Program-made: the position numbers and the translations under genes
Part shown: positions 1 through 8,914 of the stretch, piece by piece
Layout: each line of letters begins with the position of its first letter
How positions within the stretch are numbered: position 1 is the stretch's first letter
Assembly (NCBI GenBank): GCA_947600065.1
Contig: CANQFZ010000020.1
Span: forward strand, 1-35,905
From: an uncultured Clostridia bacterium
GTDB lineage: Bacteria > Bacillota > Clostridia > Oscillospirales > Ruminococcaceae
Reading direction: 5' to 3'
Length of the DNA stretch: 35,905 bases
Notes under the pieces: generated by a model
The model's database searches: none
Seen by the model: only the letters and a program-made list of their open reading frames with translations
What the model was told of the DNA's origin: nothing

Positions 1-180
1 GCGTTATTGAGGGAAAACTTTTTTGAAAAAAAGTTTTCCCTCAAACTCCCTTTCAAAAAACTTTCGTGCCGCGCCTTACGGCGCGGTCGGATAGTAGAAG
101 CGTTTTTCGGTTTTCGTCCGCCGCGCAAGCGGCGGCAAGTAAAAGTTTTGGAAAAAGGTTTTTCCCCTTGCTTTGTGTCC
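1..180. repeat. Dispersed repeat module R (copy 1) with extra GC hairpins
   Basis: Positions 1-69 match 14964-15032 almost base for base (one visible difference), and match the reverse strand at 21548-21612 (diverged) and 35846-35905. The core is a long AT-rich inverted repeat at 11-40 (arms gggaaaact... / ...agttttccc) that could terminate guaB, whose stop lies at 181. Two GC hairpins follow: ccgcgcc-ttac-ggcgcgg at 69-86 and a ccgcc/ggcgg stem near 119-136. These are missing at the same place in the other R copies. An apparent reading frame here is repeat-derived and not called. Confidence 0.8.
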
Positions 181-1665
<1,485 letters not shown>

Positions 1666-1700
1666 TCATTTTCATACTCTTCCGATTGTTATTAACTTAT

Positions 1701-1729
1701 ATTATACACGAAACAAAAAAATTTTGCAA
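1701..1729 (-). promoter_or_regulatory. Sigma-A-type promoter of guaB
   Basis: On the minus strand a -35 TTGCAA (1724-1729) and a perfect -10 TATAAT (1701-1706) are separated by 17 nt. Transcription would start near 1694, about 40 nt before the guaB start codon. Confidence 0.75.
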
Positions 1730-1834
1730 GCATAATTAAAAAGAAAAATAGACAAATATCTTCAATTTTTTCTTTGCGGTTTGGAACATTTTAACGCACT
1801 TGTACAAAAAATGCTAAAAAACAACTTTTTTCAC

Positions 1835-1863
1835 TTGACTTAAAGGGCTGTTTATTATAAAAT
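1835..1863 (+). promoter_or_regulatory. Candidate promoter reading through repeats toward rpe
   Basis: TTGACT (1835-1840), a 17-nt spacer and TAAAAT (1858-1863). A transcript from here would cross about 385 nt of repeat sequence before rpe. A second candidate promoter lies closer to the gene at 2206-2234. Confidence 0.5.
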
Positions 1864-1887
1864 ATATTTGTATGGTGAAAAATCAGA

Positions 1888-2165
1888 CGGGGTTGACAGT
1901 ATACAGTTGACAGGGTAGAGTATTCAGTAAGGGCGGAAAGGTTGTTTTTTTCAAACGATATTTCTTTCAATAATGCTCTCTCGCCCCATCCCCCTACCCC
2001 CTTCCCCGAAGGGGAAGGGGGAAAGTCACGGGGACGAAGTCCCCGTGACCCCTGTCCTTTTAGAGGTAAGAGGTAAGAGGTAAGAATATCGGGGAGCATT
2101 ATAGAGAAAAAGTTTTTTGATTGTCACAAAGAAGAAGGGGTAGGGGGTAAGCCCTAGCCTCTAAG
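1888..2165. repeat. Mosaic intergenic repeat: modules D, P and Q
   Basis: The gene-free stretch 1654-2254 holds two promoters and this mosaic. Module D (1893-1960) has ttgacag / acagttgacag runs ending in cggaaaggttgt. Module P (1979-2057) has a ccccttcccc-gaa-ggggaagggg hairpin followed by a perfect 11-bp stem, gtcacggggac-gaa-gtccccgtgac (2025-2049). A run of agaggta heptads (2061-2087) belongs to module Q. The same modules recur at 6648-6855, 13119-13205, 14371-14712 and 21935-22000 in other orders and orientations. Reading frames in this stretch are not convincing genes. Confidence 0.75.
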
Positions 2166-2205
2166 CCTTCGGAGCTTAAAAACGAAACTTTTTATACAGG
2201 TTGTT

Positions 2206-2234
2206 TTGAATGTTGATCATATATTGTTTATAAA
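2206..2234 (+). promoter_or_regulatory. Candidate promoter immediately upstream of rpe
   Basis: TTGAAT (2206-2211), a 17-nt spacer and TATAAA (2229-2234). The start point would fall at about 2241, leaving a very short leader before the proposed rpe start at 2255. The surrounding sequence resembles 13251-13290, upstream of the choloylglycine hydrolase gene, so part of it may derive from a repeat end. Confidence 0.4.
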
Positions 2235-2254
2235 AATGAAGGGAAGGATTATCT

Positions 2255-2911
2255 ATCAAAAAGACGATAATTTCTGCGTCGCTTCTTGCGTGTGATTTTG
2301 CGAGCCTTGCATATGAAAGCGAACGCTGTGCAAAAGCAGGAGTAGACTGGATACATTTCGACGTTATGGACGGGCATTTTGTAGAGCAGATAACCTACGG
2401 CTCGCCTGTCCTCAGATCAATAGACAAGGTCACGGACAAGTTTATGGACGTTCATCTTATGGTGGACAACCCCGAAAGGCAGATACCGCTTTTCGCGCGT
2501 TCGGGCGCGGACCTTATAGACGTACATATCGAAAGCAGCAAGGACGTTTTCGGGTGTCTTGAGGAAATACGCGCGTTCGGACTTAAATCGGCGGTAGCGG
2601 TAAAACCTAACACTCCCATAGAAGAAGCGTATAAGTATCTTCCGCTTTGCGATATGGTGCTTGTTATGACGGTAGAACCCGGTTACGGCGGGCAGAGCTT
2701 TATGACCGAGATGATGACAAAAGTAAGAAAGCTCCGCGATTATGCCGACAAAAACGGCTTTGCCGACCTAGACATACAGGTAGACGGCGGCGTGAATACC
2801 CGCACGGCAAAAATTGCGCGCAATGCGGGAGCAAATGTTCTTGTCGCGGGAACGGGGCTTTTCGGCGCTGCCGATATGAACGCAGTGTGCTCCGCTTTGA
2901 AAGGAATTTAA
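2255..2911 (+). CDS. rpe: Ribulose-phosphate 3-epimerase (apparent ATC start)
   Basis: Interconverts ribulose 5-phosphate and xylulose 5-phosphate in the pentose phosphate pathway; a metal-dependent TIM barrel. Visible family motifs are IISASLLACDFASL at the N-terminus, HFDVMDGHF, MDVHLMVDNP, MTVEPGYGGQSF and IQVDGGVN. The only in-frame ATG (2366) falls inside HFDVMDG and would remove the first 37 residues, including the first beta strand and active-site residues. The frame is open back to a TGA at 2237. The strong ribosome binding site AAGGGAAGGA (2239-2248) points to an ATC codon at 2255, giving 218 aa, the usual family length. An alternative is a one-base error or frameshift in the AAAAA run at 2258-2262, which would join an ATG at 2236 to this frame. 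The stop is 2 nt before the rnfD-like gene. Confidence 0.9.
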   Translation: MKKTIISASLLACDFASLAYESERCAKAGVDWIHFDVMDGHFVEQITYGSPVLRSIDKVTDKFMDVHLMVDNPERQIPLFARSGADLIDVHIESSKDVFGCLEEIRAFGLKSAVAVKPNTPIEEAYKYLPLCDMVLVMTVEPGYGGQSFMTEMMTKVRKLRDYADKNGFADLDIQVDGGVNTRTAKIARNAGANVLVAGTGLFGAADMNAVCSALKGI

Positions 2912-2913
2912 CT

Positions 2914-4023
2914 ATGGCGGAAAATGCCAACAATTTGCCCGTGAGGGCTTATGCCGAAAGATTTGTTTTTATGGCGGCAGTTGTGGTGCTTGCGGCGTTT
3001 ATGCAGGGATCAAGAGCCGCAGTTGTGGGCGCTGTAGGCGTTGTTTCGGCAATGGCCGTGGACGCGCTGTGCTGTCTGGTGAGAAAACTGCGCTACGACC
3101 CGAAGGATATAGCTGTGCCGTTTTGGGGACTTTGCTCGGGAATTATGATGCCGATAAGCGCCCCGCTCTGGGCGGCGATATTGTCTGCGGCGGTCTGCAT
3201 AATTGTCGGAAAGCACTTTTTCGGATCTTCGGACAATATTCTGTTTTGTCCGCCCGCTATCTCCACGGCGTTTATGATAATATGCTATCCCGCCGAGATG
3301 CTGTATTTTCCGAAATACGGGGAAACATACCCCCTGTTTGGGAGCTATAACGGCACGCTTATACACTCTGCCGAATATTCTCTGCGCATAGGCTATACGC
3401 CGTCTGAGGATATATGGGACACGCTCCTCGGATTTACCAGCGGTCCTATAGGGACAATATATGTTCTGGTGATACTGGTCTGCGGGATATGCCTAGCGCT
3501 TCGCAGAAAGGCAAGTCCCGCCGCTATGCTGTCGTGTATACTGACGGTAGGTATAATGGCGTTCTTTTTCCCGAGAGCAAAATACAGCGCATGGAACTCG
3601 GTATTCTACGAGCTTTCTTCGGGATATCTGCTTTTCGGAACGGTCTTTTTGTGTACCGAGCCATACCGTATGCCGAAAAAGACTTCTGCGCGAATAATCT
3701 ACGGCGCAGTCTTAGGATATATAACCATGATGTTCCGCATATACGGAAGGACGGAGGGCGGCTTTATATTCGCACTCTTGGTAGTAAGCGCGCTTTCGGA
3801 CTGCTTTGACAGGTTTGTGGACAACCTTGTATACTGGAGAAGATCCTATCTTTCTTCTTTTGAAAAGAATAAGGTGAGCGTACAGAGCGGAAGTATGAAG
3901 CTCACGGACACACAGGAAATAATGCTCCCCGAAAAATACCGCTATAATACCCCGCCCATTGACGGAAAGATAAAGAAACACAAAGGACGCCGCAGGAACA
4001 GGAGGGACAATGAAAAACAATAA
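2914..4023 (+). CDS. RnfD/NqrB-like membrane protein, divergent
   Basis: A 369-aa multi-pass membrane protein related to RnfD, the FMN-carrying subunit of the Rnf complex. Family marks are IVGKHFFGSSDNILFCPPA (residues 97-115, the canonical GKHxFGGxGxNxFNPA region), AFMIICYPAEM, LLFGTVFLCTEP near 239-250 and RIIYGAVLGYITMMFRIYG near 260-278. In canonical RnfD a threonine in an S-(G/A)-A-T motif after the GKH region holds covalent FMN. Here the corresponding stretch reads HSAEYSL (151-157) with no threonine. The C-terminal 50 residues are hydrophilic and basic. ATG 2914 has GAAAGGAA upstream inside the end of rpe. The last 14 nt overlap the rnfE-like gene. Membership is secure; loss of FMN attachment is inferred from alignment by eye. 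Confidence 0.82.
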   Translation: MAENANNLPVRAYAERFVFMAAVVVLAAFMQGSRAAVVGAVGVVSAMAVDALCCLVRKLRYDPKDIAVPFWGLCSGIMMPISAPLWAAILSAAVCIIVGKHFFGSSDNILFCPPAISTAFMIICYPAEMLYFPKYGETYPLFGSYNGTLIHSAEYSLRIGYTPSEDIWDTLLGFTSGPIGTIYVLVILVCGICLALRRKASPAAMLSCILTVGIMAFFFPRAKYSAWNSVFYELSSGYLLFGTVFLCTEPYRMPKKTSARIIYGAVLGYITMMFRIYGRTEGGFIFALLVVSALSDCFDRFVDNLVYWRRSYLSSFEKNKVSVQSGSMKLTDTQEIMLPEKYRYNTPPIDGKIKKHKGRRRNRRDNEKQ

Positions 4024-4615
4024 TAAGTCCTTCAGTCTTGACGGGCTTTTCAGACAAAATATAGTGCTTGTAAGCGGACTTGTTACCGCCCCGATCATAA
4101 TAGCCTGCACGACGCTTATGCACGCGCTTGTCCTTTCAATAGGCTTTTTTATGATATCCTACCTGTCTATATTGATATGCAGGTTTATCCCGTCGAAGAT
4201 AGCCTATACTTTCAGGATAATGCTTTATGCGCTTGTCGCGGCGGCGCTGTATATACCGACAATATTGTTCTTAAACAATATCTATCCCGAAGCCGCAAAC
4301 CAAGTTATGCTCTATATCGAGCTTATGGCGGTAAATTCGCTTTTGTTTGCAAAGACCGAAAGCCGATTTTATCTTATACCGTTCGGAAAAATGATGATAG
4401 ACGTGTTTGTTTATATCGCGGGCTTTGCGGTGGTGGCGTTTGTTGTCGGCTTTGTGAGAGAGCTTTTGGCAAACGGCACGCTCTTCGGAACAGAAGTTTG
4501 CCCCGCGATAATGCCCGCGGCAAGCTCGCCGTTTTTCGGGTTTATACTTGTGGGATTGCTTGCGGCGCTGTGCAGAGCCGTTTCCGAGCGCCGAAAGGAG
4601 CGCAAAGATGGCTGA
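4010..4615 (+). CDS. RnfE-like membrane protein lacking cluster cysteines
   Basis: A 201-aa protein with about six membrane helices, homologous to RnfE/NqrD. RELLANGTLFG (150-160) matches the conserved RE(I/L)xGxGTLF of the family, and LMAVNSLLFAKTES (105-118) matches PLIVVNCAxxGRAEA. In functional RnfE, one cysteine in GLCP and one in VNC help bind the intramembrane [2Fe-2S] cluster. Here the first site reads TAP (Ala27) and the second VNS (Ser110). The remaining cysteines (33, 57, 164, 188) are not at those sites. The gene starts at ATG 4010 inside rnfD-like, with AGGAACAGGAGGG upstream, and ends inside rnfA-like, so the three are likely translationally coupled. Confidence 0.82.
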   Translation: MKNNNKSFSLDGLFRQNIVLVSGLVTAPIIIACTTLMHALVLSIGFFMISYLSILICRFIPSKIAYTFRIMLYALVAAALYIPTILFLNNIYPEAANQVMLYIELMAVNSLLFAKTESRFYLIPFGKMMIDVFVYIAGFAVVAFVVGFVRELLANGTLFGTEVCPAIMPAASSPFFGFILVGLLAALCRAVSERRKERKDG

Positions 4616-5204
4616 AGTTTTTGCGAGAATGATAAGCCTTGCGATGATTGCGATTTTTTCACAAAACGCGGTATTTGACAGGGCATTCGGCGTGGACGTA
4701 GCGATATACGCTTCAAGAAAAAATCATCACATAATCGGCTTTACCGTTGCCACTACTGTTATGACGACGCTTGCGAGCGCGGCGGCATATCCGTTTGACA
4801 TAATGCTTCTGCCGACAAAATACGGATATTTGTTTATGCCGCTTATTTATGTGGCAATTGTGAGCATACTCTATCTCATAGGGCTGTTCGTGCTGTGGAG
4901 GGCTTTTCCGAAGGTGTTCTACAGAGTAAAACAATATGCCCACCTTGCGGTATTTAACCTCGCGGTATTCGGAGCGCTTTTCTTAAACTACAATTTCGGA
5001 AAAGGCTTTGCGGGTTATGTCGGATACGGCTTTGGAACGGGAATAGGGTTTTTCCTTGCCTGCTTCTTGCTGAATATCGTACACGAAAGATTTAACAGCG
5101 AAAAGATTCCCCGTATGCTCAGAGGTTATCCCATAACGCTTATTTTTATAGGAATAATTTCTTTGGCATTAAACGTATTAGTAGGATATATGACGGAATT
5201 TTAA
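4608..5204 (+). CDS. RnfA-like membrane protein lacking cluster cysteines
   Basis: A 198-aa six-helix membrane protein homologous to RnfA/NqrE. The C-terminal half is unmistakable: GYGFGTGIGFFLACFLL (139-155), VHERF (158-162), and IPRMLRGYPITLIFIGI (167-183), against canonical VxYGFGAGLGFTLALVLLAGIRERL...VPKxFRGxPI. VATTVMTTLAS (47-57) is also family-typical. The two cluster cysteines of RnfA are replaced: FLGICPF reads AFGVDVA (Asp30) and TTNCAVLG reads VFNLAVFG (Leu118). It overlaps the rnfE-like gene by 8 nt, with GAAAGGAG as ribosome binding site. No rnfB, rnfC or rnfG lies in the window. Possible roles include transport or another membrane activity of the Rnf fold, but none is shown. Confidence 0.82.
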   Translation: MAEVFARMISLAMIAIFSQNAVFDRAFGVDVAIYASRKNHHIIGFTVATTVMTTLASAAAYPFDIMLLPTKYGYLFMPLIYVAIVSILYLIGLFVLWRAFPKVFYRVKQYAHLAVFNLAVFGALFLNYNFGKGFAGYVGYGFGTGIGFFLACFLLNIVHERFNSEKIPRMLRGYPITLIFIGIISLALNVLVGYMTEF

Positions 5205-5245
5205 TTATTGGGATAAATGGAAGAATTTTGAACATATAATATACT

Positions 5246-5331
5246 CAGGCTGTCGATAAAGCCCCATCTGCTGTGTAGCGTTATGCGCTAAGCGCATAAC
5301 GCGTGCATACGGGGACTTTCTCAACAGCCTG
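5246..5331. repeat. Palindromic repeat element S (copy 1)
   Basis: Terminal arms caggctgt (5246-5253) and acagcctg (5324-5331) enclose a near-continuous fold. Its centre is a perfect 11-bp stem, gcgttatgcgc-taa-gcgcataacgc (5278-5302). The right flank gtgcatac-ggggactttct recurs at 33980-33999, and the left flank ataaagccccatctgctg recurs inverted at 34333-34350. It lies just after the rnf-like operon and is followed by a T run at 5341-5348, so it may serve as that operon's terminator. Confidence 0.75.
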
Positions 5332-5389
5332 AGGAGTGGAATTTTTTTACAGTATTTTATTAGATTGTTGGGAACAGAGGTCACGGGCG

Positions 5390-6553
5390 TTGAAATATAA
5401 AAAGACAAAAATAAAGATAAAACGAAGCAAAGTAAATCTTTATAATAAGAGGAAAAACAGAAAAAAACAGGTCGCGGCTATAATAATAACCGCTGTGGCA
5501 GCGTGTGCGCTGTGTATTCTGGGATATGGGATAGGAAAGCCGCTTATGGATTATTTCCGAAACCGCGATACGATTATTTCTTCTTCCGCAATGTGGACGC
5601 CCGAAGGTTCGGAAGCTCTCGAAAACTCCTCGGACGCTTCAAGCACGCCCGCTCAAAGTTCGTCGCAAACGCCCGTTGAACAGCCAAAGCCCTCTATGAC
5701 AAAATCGGCTTATTTCCTTTCGGGAGAAGCGGCACTAAGCTCAGCAGCGCTTAATTCGGAAATATCCGCGGCAAAATCATCGGGACACTCGGTTATAGTA
5801 GTAACGCTTAAAGACAGCGAGGGAATATTCCTCTATAAGACCGCAATTGAAAAGGTAAAGACAAAAGGCACTCTTACCGCCTCGCAGATAGCCTCAGAAA
5901 TAGAAAAAGCGGGGCTTATTCCCGCCGCAATGATAAGCACGCTTAAAGACAAGACAAACGGAGTTGCTCTGGGGTGCTGTTATAAGTTTAAAGAAGGCGC
6001 GACATGGCTCGACGGTCGCCCGGGAGTGGGAAAAACGTGGCTGTCTCCCTTTGATGATAAGACGGGGGAATTTATAAAGGCTATAACTTCCGAGCTTTCA
6101 AATGCAGGATTTAAGCGCATTGTCGCGGTCGATACGATGTACCCGAATTTTTATTCATCGGACATTTCGGAAAACTTAGCTCATCTGCCGCTTAAAGACA
6201 GAACAAAGCGCGCAGAAGCGCTGTGGAACGTTATTGCTTCGGCAAAAGAGGGCTGCGGCGAAGCGGAGCTTTATATTGAAATGGACGGCTCAAAGCTTAT
6301 TGCGTCCAAAAAAGACGGAACAAACGCAGAGATGGCGTTTACGCCCGAAAGGCTCAAAACCGCGAACCTTATCGTTGATTATTCGCCTTCGGAGTCCGAC
6401 CCGTATGCCGCGGCACAGAAATTCATTGAAAAGCTGAAAACGGCTCTTGGCGGGGCGGAATGCGTCGTAAGGATAAAGGGCAATTCACAAACGATCATTG
6501 AGAATGTCAAAAAAGCTTTTGATGAGGCGGGAATTGAAGCCTTTTCACAATAA
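5390..6553 (+). CDS. Membrane-anchored protein with divergent DUF4015-like (putative glycosidase) domain
   Basis: 387 aa from a TTG at 5390. AGAGG lies 9 nt upstream, and the start gives a classic basic N-terminus (KKTKIKIKRSK) before one membrane helix (about 28-47). A longer GTG start at 5336 sits at the edge of a repeat and has no good ribosome binding site. A Ser/Pro/Thr-rich linker (about 62-105) leads to an extracellular domain. SGHSVIVVTLKDSEGIFLY (131-149) resembles the VVIDVKDDxGxxxY stretch of DUF4015. WLDGRPGVGKTWLSPF (206-221) and GFKRIVAVDTMYPNF (240-254) align with W.DPYN...GFDEIQFDYIRFP. The DYIRFP box is DTMYPN, so activity is doubtful. Role unknown; cell-wall or exopolysaccharide contact is a guess. 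Confidence 0.6.
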   Translation: MKYKKTKIKIKRSKVNLYNKRKNRKKQVAAIIITAVAACALCILGYGIGKPLMDYFRNRDTIISSSAMWTPEGSEALENSSDASSTPAQSSSQTPVEQPKPSMTKSAYFLSGEAALSSAALNSEISAAKSSGHSVIVVTLKDSEGIFLYKTAIEKVKTKGTLTASQIASEIEKAGLIPAAMISTLKDKTNGVALGCCYKFKEGATWLDGRPGVGKTWLSPFDDKTGEFIKAITSELSNAGFKRIVAVDTMYPNFYSSDISENLAHLPLKDRTKRAEALWNVIASAKEGCGEAELYIEMDGSKLIASKKDGTNAEMAFTPERLKTANLIVDYSPSESDPYAAAQKFIEKLKTALGGAECVVRIKGNSQTIIENVKKAFDEAGIEAFSQ

Positions 6554-6579
6554 TTTCACAGGTTTTTAAAATTATAGGC

Positions 6580-6608
6580 TTGATTTTTAAATCATAAAGC
6601 TATATAAT
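6580..6608 (+). promoter_or_regulatory. Candidate promoter for the yajC unit
   Basis: TTGATT (6580-6585), a 17-nt spacer and a perfect TATAAT (6603-6608), 27 nt after the preceding stop. The first gene downstream is yajC at 6980, which would give a leader of about 365 nt made mainly of repeats. No better promoter was found closer to yajC. Confidence 0.5.
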
Positions 6609-6609
6609 A

Positions 6610-6870
6610 TATTCATCTAGATACTAGAGAATTAGAGGCTAGCATACAACAACCTTTCGGATATTACTGACTACTGTACCCTGTCAACTGCCAACAGAGC
6701 GGGTGCAGGGCGCGCAGCGCCCTGCATTCTCCCCCTTCCCCTTCGGGGAAGGGGGGCAGGGGGATAGGGCGAGATAACGTCATATAAAGAAACAACGTTT
6801 AGAAAGAACAACCTTTCGGATATTACTGACTACTGTACCCCGTCAACTGCCAACAGGGTGAGTAATGGAT
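6610..6870. repeat. Mosaic intergenic repeat with two direct D modules around an inverted P module
   Basis: The gene-free stretch 6554-6979 is mostly this block. Module D occurs twice in direct orientation (6648-6697 and 6805-6855), both running from caacctttcggatattactg to gtcaactgccaacag. Between them lies module P on the minus strand, with the perfect hairpin tgcagggcgc-gca-gcgccctgca (6704-6726) and the ccccttcccc/ggggaagggg stem (6731-6760). Near the left end is a tagaggctag fragment of module Q. Confidence 0.75.
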
Positions 6871-6979
6871 ATTTAGACAAATAGCGCTTGAAAAGAACTG
6901 TAAATAGTTTTTAGACAAGCTGCTATAAAATAAATTTAATTACCAAATAATGAAAAAATACAATTGGAGGAATTTTTAA

Positions 6980-7384
6980 ATGATGAACTTACTTATGTTG
7001 ACGGCTGAAGCAGGCTCGAGCACGCAGGTCGCAGGCGGAGGGATCACTGTTGCCTCGCTTTTGTCGCTGATACTTCCGTTTGCGGCGGTTATTCTTATCT
7101 TCTATTTCCTTATTATCCGCCCCGAAAAGAAGCGCAACAAGGAAATGCAGGAAATGTTAAGCAACATTCAGGTTGCAGACGAAGTAATTACGACAGGCGG
7201 CATTATAGGGCGCGTTCTTTCCGTAAAAGAAGACACCGTTCTTATTGAAACAGGCAGCGACCGCACAAAGATCCGCGTTATGAAAAGCTCTATAGCCAAG
7301 AACAACACCGCCCACGAAGCTCCCGAAGAAGTCGCCGAGACAAAGCCTGCAAAGAGCAAAAACGGAAAGACCGAGATCAAATGA
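6980..7384 (+). CDS. yajC: Preprotein translocase subunit YajC
   Basis: A small single-pass membrane protein that associates with SecDF and the SecYEG translocon. 134 aa. After a short N-terminal stretch, one membrane helix (about residues 25-45) is followed by the family signature FLIIRPEKKRNKEMQEML. The cytoplasmic domain contains the conserved VITTGGIIGRV and VLIETGS motifs, and the tail is Lys/Glu-rich. ATG 6980 has GGAGG 9 nt upstream; a second ATG follows directly and could also be used. No secD or secF lies next to it. Its stop overlaps the start of the TetR gene (ATGA). Confidence 0.93.
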   Translation: MMNLLMLTAEAGSSTQVAGGGITVASLLSLILPFAAVILIFYFLIIRPEKKRNKEMQEMLSNIQVADEVITTGGIIGRVLSVKEDTVLIETGSDRTKIRVMKSSIAKNNTAHEAPEEVAETKPAKSKNGKTEIK

Positions 7385-7932
7385 AGACCGACCTGCGCGT
7401 TGTAAAGACCCGCGCCGTCATCAAAGACACTCTTATTTCCATAATGTCCGAAAAGGAATTGTCGAAGATAACCATATCCGAGCTTTGCGAAAAAGCAAAG
7501 ATAAACCGAAAGACCTTCTACCGCCATTATCGCGAGATAAACGACGTAAAGTCGGAGCTTGAAAACGAGGCTTTGGAGGAGTTTTCAAAGAGCTTTAAAA
7601 ACGGAAGCATACTCGACATTAGAAATATCATTACGGGAATAAGCGATGTTTTAAAAGACAGGCGGGAGTTTTACGCGAGAATGTTTAAATCAAACCCCGA
7701 TCTGTTCAGCAAAGGCAGGCTGAAGACCGCTCTTTCGAGGGCTCTTGCCGCAACGCTCCGCAAATCGAACGCAAAGGAAAACGAGCTTATGTCCGCCGCG
7801 GAATTTACAGCGGCGGGAGTTTTTTCACTGTATTCCGAGTGGCTCGAAGAGGGCGGGGATATCGGCTTTGTGACAGAAATTTCCATAAGGCTCGTAACGG
7901 GCGCGCTTTCGGATCTTATACCGAAAAGCTGA
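7381..7932 (+). CDS. TetR/AcrR-family transcriptional regulator
   Basis: 183 aa. The N-terminal helix-turn-helix is the TetR type: KITISELCEKAKINRKTFYRHYREI at about residues 29-53, where NRKTFYRHY is the recognition helix. The rest is an all-helical ligand or dimerisation domain without recognisable motifs. The start overlaps the yajC stop by 4 nt (ATGA), so translation is probably coupled. The AEC transporter gene begins 17 nt downstream. The arrangement suggests it controls that transporter or the whole unit, but the ligand cannot be read from the sequence. Confidence 0.88.
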   Translation: MKTDLRVVKTRAVIKDTLISIMSEKELSKITISELCEKAKINRKTFYRHYREINDVKSELENEALEEFSKSFKNGSILDIRNIITGISDVLKDRREFYARMFKSNPDLFSKGRLKTALSRALAATLRKSNAKENELMSAAEFTAAGVFSLYSEWLEEGGDIGFVTEISIRLVTGALSDLIPKS

Positions 7933-7949
7933 ACGAAGAAAGGTAAAAA

Positions 7950-8897
7950 ATGGAATCGGTTTCAATAATTGCTTTTCAGTCGGTCGTTATGCTTATCTTG
8001 CTTATGACGGGATTTTTCCTCAGGAAAAAGAACTTTCTGAGCGATGAAACGACAAAACAGCTTTCAAATATTATCGTCACTGTCATAAACCCGATACTTA
8101 TTTTTAATTCATATCAGACCGAGTTTAATTCAAAGCTTATCCGCGGGCTTTTGTCTGCGGCGATACTCGCGCTTTTTGCGCATATTCTGTTTATCGCTGC
8201 GGCAAAAGTCCTCGTTAGAAAAACTCACAGCAACTTTGAAACAGAGCGGTTTTCGCTTATATACACAAACTGTGGGTTTATGGGAATACCGCTGGTAGAA
8301 GCGGCGTTCGGTCAAGAGGGCGTATTCTATCTTACGGCGTATATAACCGCGTTTAATCTGTTTATCTGGACGCACGGCGCGGCGCTTATGAGCGGAGAAA
8401 AGCCTACGCCCAAAGGACTTTTGAAAATCGTTTTGTCGCCTGCGATAATCGCAATTTGCTTGGGACTTGTGACATTTTTTACGGGGATAAGGCTTCCGCA
8501 GATAATTCAAGAGCCGCTGAACTATCTGGGGTCTATGAACACTCCGCTTGCGATGATAGTTTCGGGGTCGACAATAGCGAGCGCGGGACTTAAAGCCGCA
8601 TTTACAAACAAGCGCGTTTATCTTTATCAAACGCTTAGGCTCTTAATATTGCCCGCGATAACTGCGGGGGCATTTGCGCTGACGGCGTTTGCGGGAGTTT
8701 CGCCTATGGTGATAAGCGTTATTACGATCGCGGCGAGCGCGCCGACTGCCTCGCTTACTATAATGTTCGCGCATAAATACGGACGAAACGCAGGGTATGC
8801 TTCGAGCTGTTTCGCGCTTTCGACAGTGTTCAGCATGGTGACAATGCCGCTGATCTCAATGCTGTCGGGGTGGCTTTTGAACTTGATCGGCAAGTGA
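7950..8897 (+). CDS. AEC-family (auxin efflux carrier-like) transporter
   Basis: 315 aa with about ten membrane helices, the AEC architecture of two five-helix halves. Family-typical segments are the N-terminal LMTGFFLRKKNFLSDETTKQLSNIIVTVINP, NCGFMGIPLVEAAFG (about 107-121), PLAMIVSGSTIA (about 199-210) and the late APTASLTIMFAHKYG (about 263-277). Members export or import organic acids and related anions; the substrate is not predictable here. The ATG has GAAGAAAGG upstream and follows the TetR gene by 17 nt, so it is probably the last gene of yajC-tetR-AEC. A module Q repeat starts about 20 nt after the stop and no clear intrinsic terminator was seen. Confidence 0.9.
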   Translation: MESVSIIAFQSVVMLILLMTGFFLRKKNFLSDETTKQLSNIIVTVINPILIFNSYQTEFNSKLIRGLLSAAILALFAHILFIAAAKVLVRKTHSNFETERFSLIYTNCGFMGIPLVEAAFGQEGVFYLTAYITAFNLFIWTHGAALMSGEKPTPKGLLKIVLSPAIIAICLGLVTFFTGIRLPQIIQEPLNYLGSMNTPLAMIVSGSTIASAGLKAAFTNKRVYLYQTLRLLILPAITAGAFALTAFAGVSPMVISVITIAASAPTASLTIMFAHKYGRNAGYASSCFALSTVFSMVTMPLISMLSGWLLNLIGK

Positions 8898-8914
8898 TAA
8901 ATTTCCTTCAGTAT

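Noticed and set aside
1791-2099. Minus-strand frame of about 100 codons
   Set aside because: It consists of P, D and Q repeat modules, with low-complexity protein and no ribosome binding site.
2366-2911. Truncated Rpe starting at ATG 2366
   Set aside because: This would delete the first strand and active-site residues, while clear homology continues upstream to a well-placed ribosome binding site.
2914-5204. Standard Rnf electron transport complex
   Set aside because: Only D, E and A homologues are present and the cluster cysteines and FMN threonine are missing, so a standard annotation would mislead.
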